Origin: Acidicapsa acidisoli
GTDB taxonomy: Bacteria; Acidobacteriota; Terriglobia; Terriglobales; Acidobacteriaceae
DNA length: 64,000 bases
NCBI RefSeq assembly: GCF_025685625.1
Contig: NZ_JAGSYI010000006.1
Location: 62,001-126,000, forward strand
Direction of reading: 5' to 3'
This document shows, piece after piece, positions 44,972 to 54,239 of the stretch. The position numbers and the translations under genes were made by a program. Under the pieces are notes generated by a model, which made no database searches, was not told the origin of the DNA, and worked only from the letters and a program-made list of their open reading frames with translations. The number at the start of each line of letters is the position of its first letter. The first letter of the stretch is position 1.

Positions 44972-46324
44972 ATGCAGTATGACAATCCTCCGATTTATTC
45001 CGGCGCGCCAGACTCGGAGTCATCCATGAGCCGCCGCCGGATGCTTGCACTCCTGGGTGGCGCCGCCATCGCTCCTCTTATTCCGGCCCACATCGCCCGC
45101 GCCGCCGCATCGTCAGGCAAGTATTCGCTCACGCACGAAGATGAGCTGTTTCTGGATGATTTCGAAAAGCGCGCATGTCTCTTCTTCTGGGAGCAGGCCA
45201 GCCCGGTGACCGGGCAGGTATTGGACCGCGCACGCAACGATCTAGGCGGTACGCGTGATCCACGCAAAATGGCCAGCATTGCGGCGACGGGCTTCGGTTT
45301 GACTGCGCTCTGCATTGCCGATCGCCGCGGCTACCTGCCGCATGCGCAGATCGTCGAGCGCGTCAAAAACACGCTCGACTGGCACCTCAACCATTTTCAC
45401 CACGAGCACGGCTTCTACTACCACTTTACGGATATCGAGACCGGAGTTCCCTTCCCTGGCTCTGAGGTTTCCTCGATCGACACGGCGCTGCTGCTTTGCG
45501 GAGTACTCACAGCCCGCGCCTATTTCAAGGACGAAAAGATCCACGCGCTTGCCACTCAGATCTACGAGCGGGTTGACTGGCCCTGGATGCTGAATGGCGG
45601 TCCCACTTTCTCGATGGGATGGTTTCCAAACAAAGGCTTCCTCGAAGCACGCTGGGTGCATTTCTGCGAATTGATGATGATATATCTCCTCGCGATCGGC
45701 TCGCCAACGCATCCTGTTGCGCCCAGCGCCTGGGATGCATGGACGCGCCCGACCGTTGACTACGCAGGTTTCCACTACATTAGCGGCCATGATCCGATCT
45801 TTACGCACCAGTACTCGCACGCGTGGTTCGATTTCCGTTCCAAACATGACCGCTACGCCGACTACTTTGAAAACTCGATGACGGCGACACGCGCCCACAA
45901 GGCATTCTGCCTCTCAATGCCCAAGTGGTATTCCGAAGACTATTGGGGCATCAGCGCCTCTGACTATCAAGGTGGCTATACCGCGTGGGGCGGACCGCCG
46001 CCGCAAGGCCCTATCGACGGAACTGTTGTTCCGAACGCGGCCGCAGGCTCGCTCGCATTTGTTCCCGCAGATTGCCTGCATGTGTTGCGTGCGATGAAAG
46101 AGAAATGGGGCAAGCAGGCATGGGGACGTTACGGTTTTGTTGATGCTTTCCATCCCGCCGCCAACTGGTATGACCCGGATGTGCTAGGGATCGATCAGGG
46201 GATCTCTGTCATCATGGCAGAGAATCTGCGCAGTGGTCTGATCTGGGAAACCTTTATGCGCAATCCCGAAGCTGAGAACGCTATGAAGAAAGCAGGTTTT
46301 GTTCCCGGACGAATGACAACATGA
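44972..46324 (+). CDS. Tat-exported GH144-like glycosidase (glucoamylase-like domain)
   Basis: Protein of 450 residues from ATG 44972 with a twin-arginine signal (SRRRMLALLGGAAIAPLIPA). The catalytic part is the putative glucoamylase domain: DDFEKRACLFFWEQASPVTG, ASIAATGFGLTALCIADRRG, GFYYHFTDIETG, SSIDTALLLCGVLTARAYF, WVHFCELMMIYLLAIGSPTH and FTHQYSHAWFDFR, an all-helical barrel of the GH144 type. The founding GH144 member is an endo-beta-1,2-glucanase, though this family is often labelled glucoamylase. It starts 46 bp after the GH39 gene and is probably co-transcribed. Beta-1,2-glucan is an odd neighbour for xylan genes, so its true substrate is open. Confidence 0.8.
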   Translation: MQYDNPPIYSGAPDSESSMSRRRMLALLGGAAIAPLIPAHIARAAASSGKYSLTHEDELFLDDFEKRACLFFWEQASPVTGQVLDRARNDLGGTRDPRKMASIAATGFGLTALCIADRRGYLPHAQIVERVKNTLDWHLNHFHHEHGFYYHFTDIETGVPFPGSEVSSIDTALLLCGVLTARAYFKDEKIHALATQIYERVDWPWMLNGGPTFSMGWFPNKGFLEARWVHFCELMMIYLLAIGSPTHPVAPSAWDAWTRPTVDYAGFHYISGHDPIFTHQYSHAWFDFRSKHDRYADYFENSMTATRAHKAFCLSMPKWYSEDYWGISASDYQGGYTAWGGPPPQGPIDGTVVPNAAAGSLAFVPADCLHVLRAMKEKWGKQAWGRYGFVDAFHPAANWYDPDVLGIDQGISVIMAENLRSGLIWETFMRNPEAENAMKKAGFVPGRMTT

Positions 46325-46489
46325 TTCGACTAAGTCTGGGATAAAATTGGCCCAGCAACCGACACTCACGGAACTGGCTGGACTGGGCATTGAAAGCCCT
46401 GGAGATTCTCTCTGCGGAATTGCTGTCTCCGCGCTTGCTTGATGATCAGGCTTGCGCGGACGACACAATTCTCAGAGCTGACTGCGACG

Positions 46490-47572
46490 ATGAACAAGAA
46501 GCCGAATGCCAACCTCGCCAAACCAAAATCCCCAGCGATGATCGACGACTCTTTCGGACGAAAATCGATCGCGCTCAAGGAACTCTCGGCTTATCTCGAG
46601 CTCTCCCAGTCAACTGTTTCGCGCGTTATCAACGGAGGAGCCAAGGCACACCGAATCTCAGAAGAGACGCAGCGCCGCGTGCTCGCCGCAGCCGCTGAGT
46701 TTGGTTATGAAGCGAACGTCATTGCCCGCAGCCTACGCCAAAAGCGGACATTTACCATTGGCGTGCTGGTGCCGGAAATCAGCGAGGGCTATTCGACGGC
46801 TGTACTCAGCGGTATCGAAGATGCGCTCCTCAAAGAAGGCTTGTTTTATTTTGTCGCCAGCCACCGGCATCATGCCGAGTTATTGGAGGCTTATCCGCGC
46901 CTGCTGATCTCACGCGCCGTGGATGGCATCATTGCGGTTGACACCAAGGTCAGCGAAAACATCCCTGTGCCGGTCGTTGCAATCTCGGGGCACAGGCACA
47001 GTCAGCACATGATCAGCGTTGAGCTGGACCACCGGCTGGCAGCACACCAAGCTCTCGAACACCTGCAAAAACTGGGACACCAACGCATCGCCTTCATCAA
47101 GGGCCAGGCTTTCAGTTCGGACACGAGCCACCGCTGGAAGGCCATCCGCGAGGTCGCAGGTAAGCTCGGTATCACGCTGTATCCGGATTTAGTTGTGCAA
47201 TTGCGGAGCGCGGACCCTAGTCCCGAGCCAGGTCATCTGGCTACGCAGGAGCTGATCAACCGTAAGAGCCCGTTCACCGCTATCTTCAGTTTCAACGATG
47301 TCTCGGCCATCGGCGCAATCACCGCGCTTCGCGAGGCTGGAATGCAGGTTCCACGCGATGTTTCGATTGTCGGATTCGATGACGTGCTATTTGCGGCAAC
47401 GAGTCATCCACCGCTGACTACAGTACGGCAACCGCTGCGGCAGATGGGGCAGATGGCTGCTACTACGCTCCTTGGCCTGATTCAAGGAGATGGAAGGATG
47501 GCTCCGGGTTCTGTGATCACGGTGTACTCGGAGCTCGTGGTTCGCAAATCCACGGCCCGATTGTCGCATTAA
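46490..47572 (+). CDS. LacI-family transcriptional regulator
   Basis: Sugar-responsive repressor; 360 residues from ATG 46490, or 377 from ATG 46439, neither with a strong ribosome site. The LacI helix-turn-helix and hinge are plain: IALKELSAYLELSQSTVSRV followed by INGGAKAHRISEETQRRVLAAAAEFGYEANVIARSLRQ (split here by reading). The periplasmic-binding-protein-like core contains TIGVLVPEISEGYSTAVLSG, RAVDGIIAVD, LGHQRIAFIKG, FSFNDVSAIGAITALREAG and SIVGFDDVLFAATSHPPLTT. It is the last plus-strand gene of the locus and probably controls the glycosidases, the pentose operon and perhaps the TonB receptor facing it. The ligand is unknown. Confidence 0.9.
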   Translation: MNKKPNANLAKPKSPAMIDDSFGRKSIALKELSAYLELSQSTVSRVINGGAKAHRISEETQRRVLAAAAEFGYEANVIARSLRQKRTFTIGVLVPEISEGYSTAVLSGIEDALLKEGLFYFVASHRHHAELLEAYPRLLISRAVDGIIAVDTKVSENIPVPVVAISGHRHSQHMISVELDHRLAAHQALEHLQKLGHQRIAFIKGQAFSSDTSHRWKAIREVAGKLGITLYPDLVVQLRSADPSPEPGHLATQELINRKSPFTAIFSFNDVSAIGAITALREAGMQVPRDVSIVGFDDVLFAATSHPPLTTVRQPLRQMGQMAATTLLGLIQGDGRMAPGSVITVYSELVVRKSTARLSH

Positions 47573-47640
47573 GCGTGCAACACTGTGGATCCTGCAACGA
47601 AGAACGAATCGAAAATTCGCAGTCTGCGAAGGCGAAAAAA

Positions 47641-47662
47641 TACCCCCCCCCGGGGGGGGGTA
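47641..47662. repeat. Perfect C9G9 palindrome
   Basis: TA, nine C, nine G, TA: a 22 bp perfect inverted repeat with no loop, 69 bp after the lacI stop and just behind an A-rich run (GGCGAAAAAA). It could be a terminator-like element read in either direction, a G-quadruplex/Z-DNA-prone tract, or a slippage hot spot whose length may vary between cells. Confidence 0.7.
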
Positions 47663-47870
47663 CATCGAAATCTCTGATAAATTGCAGATTCTAAATAGCT
47701 TGATCCGATTGTCAAGTGCGAAAAAGTGCTGTTTTTAGGGCATTTTTGTACATTTATTTGCATCTGTTTTGCACCCTTCAGCTTCCGCCTTCCTCGAAAT
47801 TTGATTGGGCCACTGCTTTCATTGTGAATGAATCAAGCGTAATTCCGCGCAAAGGCGGCGTTCCAAATGA

Positions 47871-47900
47871 AAGATGGTCCGGAGACTTCCGGACCATCTT
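47871..47900. terminator. Bidirectional hairpin terminator between convergent genes
   Basis: Perfect 13 bp arms, AAGATGGTCCGGA and TCCGGACCATCTT, with a 4-base loop (GACT). It lies 23 bp past the TonB receptor stop and ends with a few A/T bases on both sides, suiting both directions. The adjoining T-run is short. Confidence 0.75.
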
Positions 47901-47923
47901 CTTAGCGTTTTGAGTTTTGGAGG

Positions 47924-50900
47924 TTAGAAGCTGAAGCGAGCCTGGAAATCGATAGTGCGTGAGCCAAGCGCACTATGCGCCTGACCGAGGCCTGAGTTTG
48001 CGATGTTGGTCGAGAGGCTGCTGGGGTTGATGTTCAGGAAATTGAAGAGGTTGAATATGTTGGCCTTGATTTCAACCTGCGCGTGTTCCCCCAGAACACG
48101 TATGTTGGGCAGACCGAATGCTTTGGCCGCTGTGATATCAACATTCCGGTATCCGGGGCCGGAGAAGGAGTTACGATCGATTCCCGGCGGAGGAATGAAG
48201 TTCGTTGTCGCTTGTCCGGCAGTGTCCGTGATGGCGGCCGAGTAGTTCGGAACCGAGAAGTAGTTGTTGTTGAATTGGTCGTTGTTGGTGCCTGTAATCG
48301 CAGTGCCCGGATTCGTGAAATTGCTGCCGGTTTTGAAGGCATTGTTGCCTGTGCTGACGCCGCCTCCTCCAAGATAGGTGGGACGCAGGTTCTGGTACCC
48401 GTAGTTACAGGTATTGCAGTAGATCTGGTGCGGCTCCTGATAGACCGGCGTCCAGCCGTAGCCTGTGTGAAGGGTCAGGATGCCGCTGAGCGACCAACCA
48501 CCAGCGAACTTCTCAGCCCAGTTATTGCTTCCGTGGAAGATCACAGGTTCCCAGACGCCAAAGAGCTTGAACGCACTGTTGATGTCAAAATCCGACCGTC
48601 CGTAGGAGTACTTGGGGTTGTACAGATAGGGATCGCGGAAGTACGGGCCGGAGTCGGTATCCATGCTGTGCGCCCAGGTATATTGAGCCTCTGCAGAGAA
48701 GGTATGCGAGAACTGATGCTTGAGCCCTGCGAGCATCATGTTGTTATTCGACTTACCCTGACTGCCGAAGGTATTGACGCTGTTGACGAGGGGATTCAGC
48801 GGAGCGCCCAGGATATCTCCGAGGGCGTTCGCATCGTAGTTGTACAGCGTGTGGTGGCTGGAGCTGCCCTCGTACCCGAGATTCGCGACCCACGAGTGGG
48901 TCAGGTCTATTTCCATGTCGACTGAGTAGTGATGCGAATACTCGGTGGGCATTGTGCCGGGCAGGCCGCCGAGGTTCGCGTTACCCACCGTCGGCAGGCC
49001 GGCGGAGTTAAATGTAGTAATCGCGCTCGGGTTCGGTGGAAAGCCGAAGATATCGGTCGGGCTGCTCGAAACCGCGTAGAGGATATTCGGATTGATCTCG
49101 GCCGGGTTCTTGCTCGAGCCCGGAACAGAGCTGGTTCCGGGCGGGTTGCCGTCATAGTTGTTGGCGGTTGCGATCTGCTGCTGGTTATAGTTCAGGCCGT
49201 AACCGCCGCGAAATACGATCCTGCCATGAGAGGCCGTGGGACTCCAGTTGAAGCCGACCTGCGGTCCGAAGTTTAGCTTCTGCGCCTGCCAGGCGTTGAT
49301 TCCCGTGCGTATGTTGATCCCGGTCAAAAGGTCGGAACCGCTGCCGAAGCTCAGGACTCCCATGTTGTTGTCCTTATCGGTGAGCGGTCCGAAATAGTTG
49401 TAACGCAGTCCGGCGCTCAGAGTAAGGTTGGGACGAGCCTTCCAGTCGTCCTGGAAGAAGATGCCGTACAGAGTCTCGCGGTTGTCATTGCGGTATCCGC
49501 CGGGGATGCCGGTCTTTGCCTGAAACGGACCGCCTTCCGCTTCGGGGGCATCGTTCAGGAAGTCCCAGATGTTGTAGAAGGTGTAATTCGGCGCTCCGAT
49601 GGGATCATTCAGATAGTAGAGCCGGGTGAGATCGAAGCCGAATTTCATGGTCTGTGTACGCAGAACCTTGGTGGCCACGTCCTTGTAGCCGTAGGTCCAC
49701 TGATCGTAATGAGCCGGGGCCGACACGCCGAGATTGCCCAAGGTTATGCTGCCAATCGCAGTGATTTGGTCCTGGGGCAAGCCAAACGGGGCCTGGGGAT
49801 TGCTCGCAAGCTCGTTGTAACGCCAGCCGGCGGCATTGGCGCGGGCCTCGTTAAGAAAGGTCGGCGAGAAGATGTGATTCCAGATGACCGAGAAGGCATC
49901 GTTGACCTGGTCATGGTTGAAGAGCTGATACCCCAGACCGCCGTTGTACGTCGTTGTGCTCGCCGGAACCCAGTAGATCGCGAAACTGGCGTGATCTTTT
50001 TGGGTTACGTCAGCATCGAGACGTCCGTTGTACTGTTTGAAGTCGCTGCTCGTCGGGTTGCTGATGCTGTATTGCGCAATATCGGGGATGTTCGAGAGTC
50101 CGCTGCCGACGCCGGGAGTGCTGGCGCTGACGTAGGTCAGATCCTGCGTGCCGAGTGCGGTGGTGAGCGGCGAACCGATATTCAAGCCTTGTCCCGCAAT
50201 GGTTCTGCAGTTGACTCCCTCAGTGAGGTTGGCGTCCGCGCAGTTTGCAGAGGCGATGACTGTTCCCAGAACAGCCGCACCCTTGAAATTGAGGTAAGTG
50301 GAGGCAATGCTGTTTGCGGGGGCCAATCCTACAAGTTGAGAGGTTGGAAACCATTGGGTGCTTGTCTGAGGAACGGTCTGGCTTTGGCCCTCGTAGTTGA
50401 AGAAGGCAAAGATCTTGTTTTTCCAGATTGGACCGCCGATACTGCCACCGAGTTGGTTGTAACGGTCTTCATCCCGGAGCAGGCCGCGTGCCGCGGGTGT
50501 AAGCTTCTGTCCGCTGGCGTTATACGCATCTACCGACTGAGGACCATTCCAACGCTGATAAGCGTTCAGCCCCGGGCGATTGACCTGCACGAAAAAGCTT
50601 CCATGAAGATCGTTGGTACCACTCTTCGAGGTGATTTCGGTAAGCGCACCTGAGAAGCGGCCATTTTCGGCGTCGTAAGCATTCGTGACGATCTTCACGT
50701 TGCTCACCGAGTCCTCGCTCGGGGTAACAATGGTCGCTCCGCCCCAGACGGCGCTCACCGTGCTGATGCCGTCGACGGTGTAGCCGTTGGTTTCAAACTG
50801 GCCGCCGTTGGCGCTGGCCGAGGCGCCATTCTCTGTGGCAAAGATGCTGCTTGAGTGTCCCAGATTGCCGCCGCCGCCGGATGAGGCTCCGGTCTGCGTG

Positions 50901-51520
50901 CCAGGAGACTGAAAGCCGCCGCCGCCCGCCGATTGCGAACCATCGGCCAGGACTCCGGGAGCCAACTGGATGAGGCTGGTGACGTCGCGCTCATAGGTCG
51001 GCATGTGCTGGACTTCGTTCTCGGAAATGCTCGCTCCGTTGTTCGCAGTCTCGGTATCGATCGCGGATTCAGTGGAGGCATTTACGGTCACTGTCTGTGC
51101 TGCTCCGCCGACTTCCAAGGCTACATTGACCGCATTGGCCTGTTCCGGGATCAGTACCAGTTGGTCGAGAACCTTCTTTTGAAATCCATCCTTTTCGACG
51201 ACCAGCGTAAATGTATCAGGTGGCAGCGCGTTGAAATTGAAGATTCCATCGGCATTGCTGGTACGGACTTGAGTCTCCTTGGTTCCAATGTCGGTGAGCG
51301 TGAGTTTTGCCCCTGGAATCACGGCGCCGGTGCTATCACTCACCACCCCTTGAATCGAAGCTCGATATTGGGCCTGAGCCATGGGCGCGAGGAGAAGGAG
51401 TAGCGTGATGGCTATCCATGCGGCCCAGGCTGTTCCGTTTCGACCTGTCTCGTTCAGAATTTCGCGCGCTAATATGGCGCTGGATTTCGTCTCTACTTGT
51501 GTTGCATCTGTGCGTTGCAT
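47924..51520 (-). CDS. TonB-dependent outer membrane receptor, Oar-like
   Basis: Outer membrane receptor of 1198 residues from ATG 51520, which is preceded by GGAGGAC; a start at 51628 would add 36 basic residues. A hydrophobic leader ends MAQAQ, followed by the carboxypeptidase-regulatory-like domain (SIQGVVSDSTGAVIPGAKLT), a plug (NEVQHMPTYERDVTSLIQLA; Gly/Ser-rich insert GGGGFQSPGTQTGASSGGGG; NGYTVDGIS; NGRFSGALTEITSKSG) and a large barrel ending RFSF. It faces the LacI gene convergently, and an MFS carrier gene lies upstream on the same strand, so it probably imports oligosaccharides for this region. Substrate unknown. Confidence 0.92.
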   Translation of the reverse strand: MQRTDATQVETKSSAILAREILNETGRNGTAWAAWIAITLLLLLAPMAQAQYRASIQGVVSDSTGAVIPGAKLTLTDIGTKETQVRTSNADGIFNFNALPPDTFTLVVEKDGFQKKVLDQLVLIPEQANAVNVALEVGGAAQTVTVNASTESAIDTETANNGASISENEVQHMPTYERDVTSLIQLAPGVLADGSQSAGGGGFQSPGTQTGASSGGGGNLGHSSSIFATENGASASANGGQFETNGYTVDGISTVSAVWGGATIVTPSEDSVSNVKIVTNAYDAENGRFSGALTEITSKSGTNDLHGSFFVQVNRPGLNAYQRWNGPQSVDAYNASGQKLTPAARGLLRDEDRYNQLGGSIGGPIWKNKIFAFFNYEGQSQTVPQTSTQWFPTSQLVGLAPANSIASTYLNFKGAAVLGTVIASANCADANLTEGVNCRTIAGQGLNIGSPLTTALGTQDLTYVSASTPGVGSGLSNIPDIAQYSISNPTSSDFKQYNGRLDADVTQKDHASFAIYWVPASTTTYNGGLGYQLFNHDQVNDAFSVIWNHIFSPTFLNEARANAAGWRYNELASNPQAPFGLPQDQITAIGSITLGNLGVSAPAHYDQWTYGYKDVATKVLRTQTMKFGFDLTRLYYLNDPIGAPNYTFYNIWDFLNDAPEAEGGPFQAKTGIPGGYRNDNRETLYGIFFQDDWKARPNLTLSAGLRYNYFGPLTDKDNNMGVLSFGSGSDLLTGINIRTGINAWQAQKLNFGPQVGFNWSPTASHGRIVFRGGYGLNYNQQQIATANNYDGNPPGTSSVPGSSKNPAEINPNILYAVSSSPTDIFGFPPNPSAITTFNSAGLPTVGNANLGGLPGTMPTEYSHHYSVDMEIDLTHSWVANLGYEGSSSHHTLYNYDANALGDILGAPLNPLVNSVNTFGSQGKSNNNMMLAGLKHQFSHTFSAEAQYTWAHSMDTDSGPYFRDPYLYNPKYSYGRSDFDINSAFKLFGVWEPVIFHGSNNWAEKFAGGWSLSGILTLHTGYGWTPVYQEPHQIYCNTCNYGYQNLRPTYLGGGGVSTGNNAFKTGSNFTNPGTAITGTNNDQFNNNYFSVPNYSAAITDTAGQATTNFIPPPGIDRNSFSGPGYRNVDITAAKAFGLPNIRVLGEHAQVEIKANIFNLFNFLNINPSSLSTNIANSGLGQAHSALGSRTIDFQARFSF

Positions 51521-51844
51521 CTGTCCTCCGTGAATTCGGTGCAGGAATTGCTCGTGCAATTTCTCGTTTTTGGTCTTTTTCATTCGCATCGCTGCCGCCA
51601 GAGTTCCTCGCTGCGGAGTTTGCGACAACTACCTTGCGCAAGCGATTGCGCAACGGCTATAAGTGATACCATCCCCGAATAACGATCGTCAAGTTCAACG
51701 CTTTGAGCACTTTCACCGCTCCGGCAAAGAGCCGGGAAAAGCCAATCGTAGAGGGCTAAACAATGAATTCGATATCCTGAATTGCACTACTCTTCTAATA
51801 GAAAAATTAGCAATCGGGCAGGTCTGGGTTGCGGTTGAATTAAT
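51521..51844. other. Gene-free stretch upstream of the TonB receptor
   Basis: 324 bp between the MFS stop and the receptor start, AT-richer than its surroundings near 51790-51850. It includes a ribosome site just ahead of 51520 and probably the receptor promoter. No ORF or repeat worth naming. Confidence 0.45.
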
Positions 51845-52984
51845 TCATTTTTGTAAGCCAACCGGGTCAGTAAGCCGGGCCAGACGCAGACCTAGAATGA
51901 GCATCAGCACCGAGGCGGTCAACGGCACAACCAGACCGGTCCGAAGCGAGGACGTCGAACTGGAGACAATCCCCGTGAGCCAGGGAAAGAAAGCTGACCC
52001 AAGGCCGGCGACAAAAAAAATCGCCGAGTTGTCGGAGAACTGCAGCGCGATGGCGAGCAGCAGTGGGTAAACCGGGCCCAGTCCGAAGCCCACCAGGAAG
52101 ACCCCTGCCAGCATTCCAAGACTCGCTTTGCTGGCGATGAGCATGAGCGTTCCCGCTACAACTGTGCACAGGCTCTGGATCAGAACCAGCCGCTCCGACC
52201 GCCGCCGCATCAGAATTGACGACGCAAGCATCCTGCTCAGCATCAACCCTACCCAGAAGCAGGAGCCCGCTGTTACTGTTGTGGAAATCGTCTGCTGCGT
52301 ACGTTGTACATAGGCTGCGATCCATCCACCCATTGAGCTTTCAATGCCCGTTGGCAGACCTATCGCGAGCACCAGCGTTAGCGGCCAGAGGGCCAGGCTC
52401 CATTTGCTCCTCAATGGCGTTCGATTCGTGGAATCCGCGATCGAATCCGGTTCAAAGAGCAGAGTCCACAGGCCAACGAGAGCAAAAAACAGGCCCAGGA
52501 ATGAAAAGATGGCTCTCGCACTGGCAATCCGTAGCGAATGCGTCGCCAGGGTGGGGCAGATACAGGCCCCGAGCGCCCAGACCAGGTTGAGGCGGTTCAG
52601 TTCAGCCCCGCGGCGCAGAGGATGACGGCTTGCCTGAAGCAGGCTTGTCGATGTCATCGTCAAGCCCAGTCCCAGGCCAAAGACTGCCATGCACAAGAAG
52701 CAGCTCCAACTGGAACTGTAGGCCATGCCGACTGCGCCGATTGCCGCGAGGAATGCTCCCGCAGCCAGTGAACGCACCCGGGAGGGTCTAACCACCAATG
52801 CCCCGAGCGACGAGCCGAGCCAGCCGAGGAAAAGCAATAATCCGGCCTGACGGTCAGCAAGAGACCATTGCGCCAGTAGGATCGGCAAGACAGAACCTGG
52901 CAGGGCCATCCCTACCCCTGTGGCGGCAAAGCTGAGGTAAATGATCGTTCCAGAGAGGTAACGCGGAGGCTTCAATATTGTCAT
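51845..52984 (-). CDS. MFS transporter, probable sugar carrier
   Basis: Inner-membrane protein of 379 residues with about 12 hydrophobic segments. The N-terminus IIYLSFAATGVGMALPGSVL and the loop LGWLGSSLGALVVRPSR are MFS-like, as is FGLGLGLTMTSTSLLQASRH after helix 4. The short length, without a central soluble loop, fits FucP-like sugar or drug carriers. It is divergent from the peroxiredoxin gene and upstream of the TonB receptor on the same strand (324 bp gap). Cargo cannot be told from sequence. Confidence 0.8.
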   Translation of the reverse strand: MTILKPPRYLSGTIIYLSFAATGVGMALPGSVLPILLAQWSLADRQAGLLLFLGWLGSSLGALVVRPSRVRSLAAGAFLAAIGAVGMAYSSSWSCFLCMAVFGLGLGLTMTSTSLLQASRHPLRRGAELNRLNLVWALGACICPTLATHSLRIASARAIFSFLGLFFALVGLWTLLFEPDSIADSTNRTPLRSKWSLALWPLTLVLAIGLPTGIESSMGGWIAAYVQRTQQTISTTVTAGSCFWVGLMLSRMLASSILMRRRSERLVLIQSLCTVVAGTLMLIASKASLGMLAGVFLVGFGLGPVYPLLLAIALQFSDNSAIFFVAGLGSAFFPWLTGIVSSSTSSLRTGLVVPLTASVLMLILGLRLARLTDPVGLQK

Positions 52985-53185
52985 TCGAATTGACAGTTAA
53001 CCTCTCGGACTTGACTCGGACTTGGCGAAGCACCTCAGTGATCTTACTCCCACCCGGGCTCCCACCCGCGCGATGGCCTGCGGACAGGCTGTCGAAATAA
53101 ATCAGGCTACGAGTCTTGCCGACGCCACATCCGGCAGCTTCTAATAAGGCTGCACCCATCAGTCAGAAATCGAACGGAGATTACC

Positions 53186-53653
53186 ATGTCCACAGTTTTG
53201 AGCCCGGGAACACCAGCGCCCGATTTCTCCCTGCGAGTTACGCCTGACCAGAAGCTTTCCCTCAGCGACTTGCGCGGACGCCCGGTCATTCTAGCCTTTT
53301 ATCCCGCCGACTGGAGCCCGGTTTGTGGCGACCAGATGGCGTTGTACAACGAAATCCTGCCGGAATTTCAGAAGCATAACGCCGAACTGATCGGAATTTC
53401 GGTTGATGGTGTCTGGTGTCACGCGGCATTTGCCAAGGACCGCAATCTGCATTTTCCGTTGCTGGCGGACTTCGAACCGAAGGGTGCAGTTGCGAAGGCC
53501 TACGGAGCCTACTTTGAGGCTGCCGGCATCACCGAACGGGCTCTATTTGTCATCGACAAGGATGGCATCATCCGTTGGAGCTACTGCTCACCGATCGCCG
53601 TGAATCCAGGCGCGGATGGTATCCTCGAAGCTCTGGAAGCTCTGGAAAAGTAG
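53186..53653 (+). CDS. Peroxiredoxin (AhpC/TSA family)
   Basis: Thiol peroxidase of 155 residues, the length of AhpE/BCP-type enzymes, probably cytosolic as no signal is seen. The thioredoxin-like fold shows PGTPAPDFSLRVTPDQKLSL and the peroxidatic Cys47 in AFYPADWSPVCGDQ. C78 (GVWCHAAF) and a Cys in WSYCSPIAV are the only candidates for a resolving thiol, so a 1-Cys or atypical 2-Cys mechanism is possible. The gene is followed 9 bp later by a DsbA-like thioredoxin protein that could be its reductant. Confidence 0.9.
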   Translation: MSTVLSPGTPAPDFSLRVTPDQKLSLSDLRGRPVILAFYPADWSPVCGDQMALYNEILPEFQKHNAELIGISVDGVWCHAAFAKDRNLHFPLLADFEPKGAVAKAYGAYFEAAGITERALFVIDKDGIIRWSYCSPIAVNPGADGILEALEALEK

Positions 53654-53662
53654 GGGGTCGGC

Positions 53663-54214
53663 ATGGCCATACTGAAGAATCCAGTCGGCAGTCAGGATCA
53701 TATCCAGGGAAATGCGAAGGCTCCCTGCACCCTGGTCGAATATGGCGACTACGAGTGCCCTAACTGTGGGGAGGCATATCCCCTCGTCAAGCAGATACAG
53801 GAGCACTTTGGGGAACAACTCCGCTTCGTCTTCCGCAATTTCCCCATGACGAACCTTCATGCCAATGCGCAGGCTGCTGCCGAGGTTGCTGAGTTTGCGG
53901 GAACCAAAGGGCGATTCTGGGAGATGCACGATTTGATGTTGGAAAATCAGAAACGCCTGGGAGATGACCTTTACACGGAGCTCGCGAAAAAACTGGAGAT
54001 CGACCCTGCCGCGTTGCACGAATCCCTGGAGAAGAAGACTTTTACCAAGCATGTACGCGACGACTTTAGTGGCGGGATGCGCAGTGGAGTCAATGGCACC
54101 CCAACCTTTTTCATTAACGACCGGCGGCACGACGGCCCGAAGGATTTCGGCCACATTGTTAAAGCGATTGACGATGCGATTGCGGCAAAATCAAGCACCA
54201 GTGCGAAATCGTGA
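53663..54214 (+). CDS. DsbA-family thioredoxin-fold protein (CPNC active site)
   Basis: Thiol-disulfide oxidoreductase-like protein of 183 residues. It has the Thioredoxin_4/DsbA layout: a short N-terminal strand, VEYGDYECPNCGEAYPLV with C32-P-N-C35, a helical insert (FWEMHDLMLENQKRLGDDLY) and the cis-Pro loop NGTPTFFIND. There is no signal peptide or membrane anchor, so unlike classical DsbA it is probably cytosolic. It is tightly linked (9 bp gap) to the peroxiredoxin, suggesting joint peroxide detoxification. It stops 25 bp before the convergent aldo/keto reductase gene. Confidence 0.85.
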   Translation: MAILKNPVGSQDHIQGNAKAPCTLVEYGDYECPNCGEAYPLVKQIQEHFGEQLRFVFRNFPMTNLHANAQAAAEVAEFAGTKGRFWEMHDLMLENQKRLGDDLYTELAKKLEIDPAALHESLEKKTFTKHVRDDFSGGMRSGVNGTPTFFINDRRHDGPKDFGHIVKAIDDAIAAKSSTSAKS

Positions 54215-54239
54215 CCCTCAGGCTGATCGTCATACGTGA

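Larger units (their letters stand above)
47573..47923. other. Gene-free stretch between convergent lacI and TonB receptor genes
   Basis: 351 bp holding a C9G9 palindrome (47641-47662), an AT-rich part (about 47690-47775) and a strong hairpin (47871-47900). No coding sequence is supported. Confidence 0.6.

Noticed and set aside
49709-50653. 314-codon ORF antisense to the second TonB receptor
   Set aside because: Val/Arg/Gly-rich shadow of the receptor barrel, as is the ORF at 48083-48925.
53048-53075. Short CTCCCACCCG repeat in the divergent MFS/peroxiredoxin gap
   Set aside because: Two imperfect short copies only; could be chance in GC-rich DNA.
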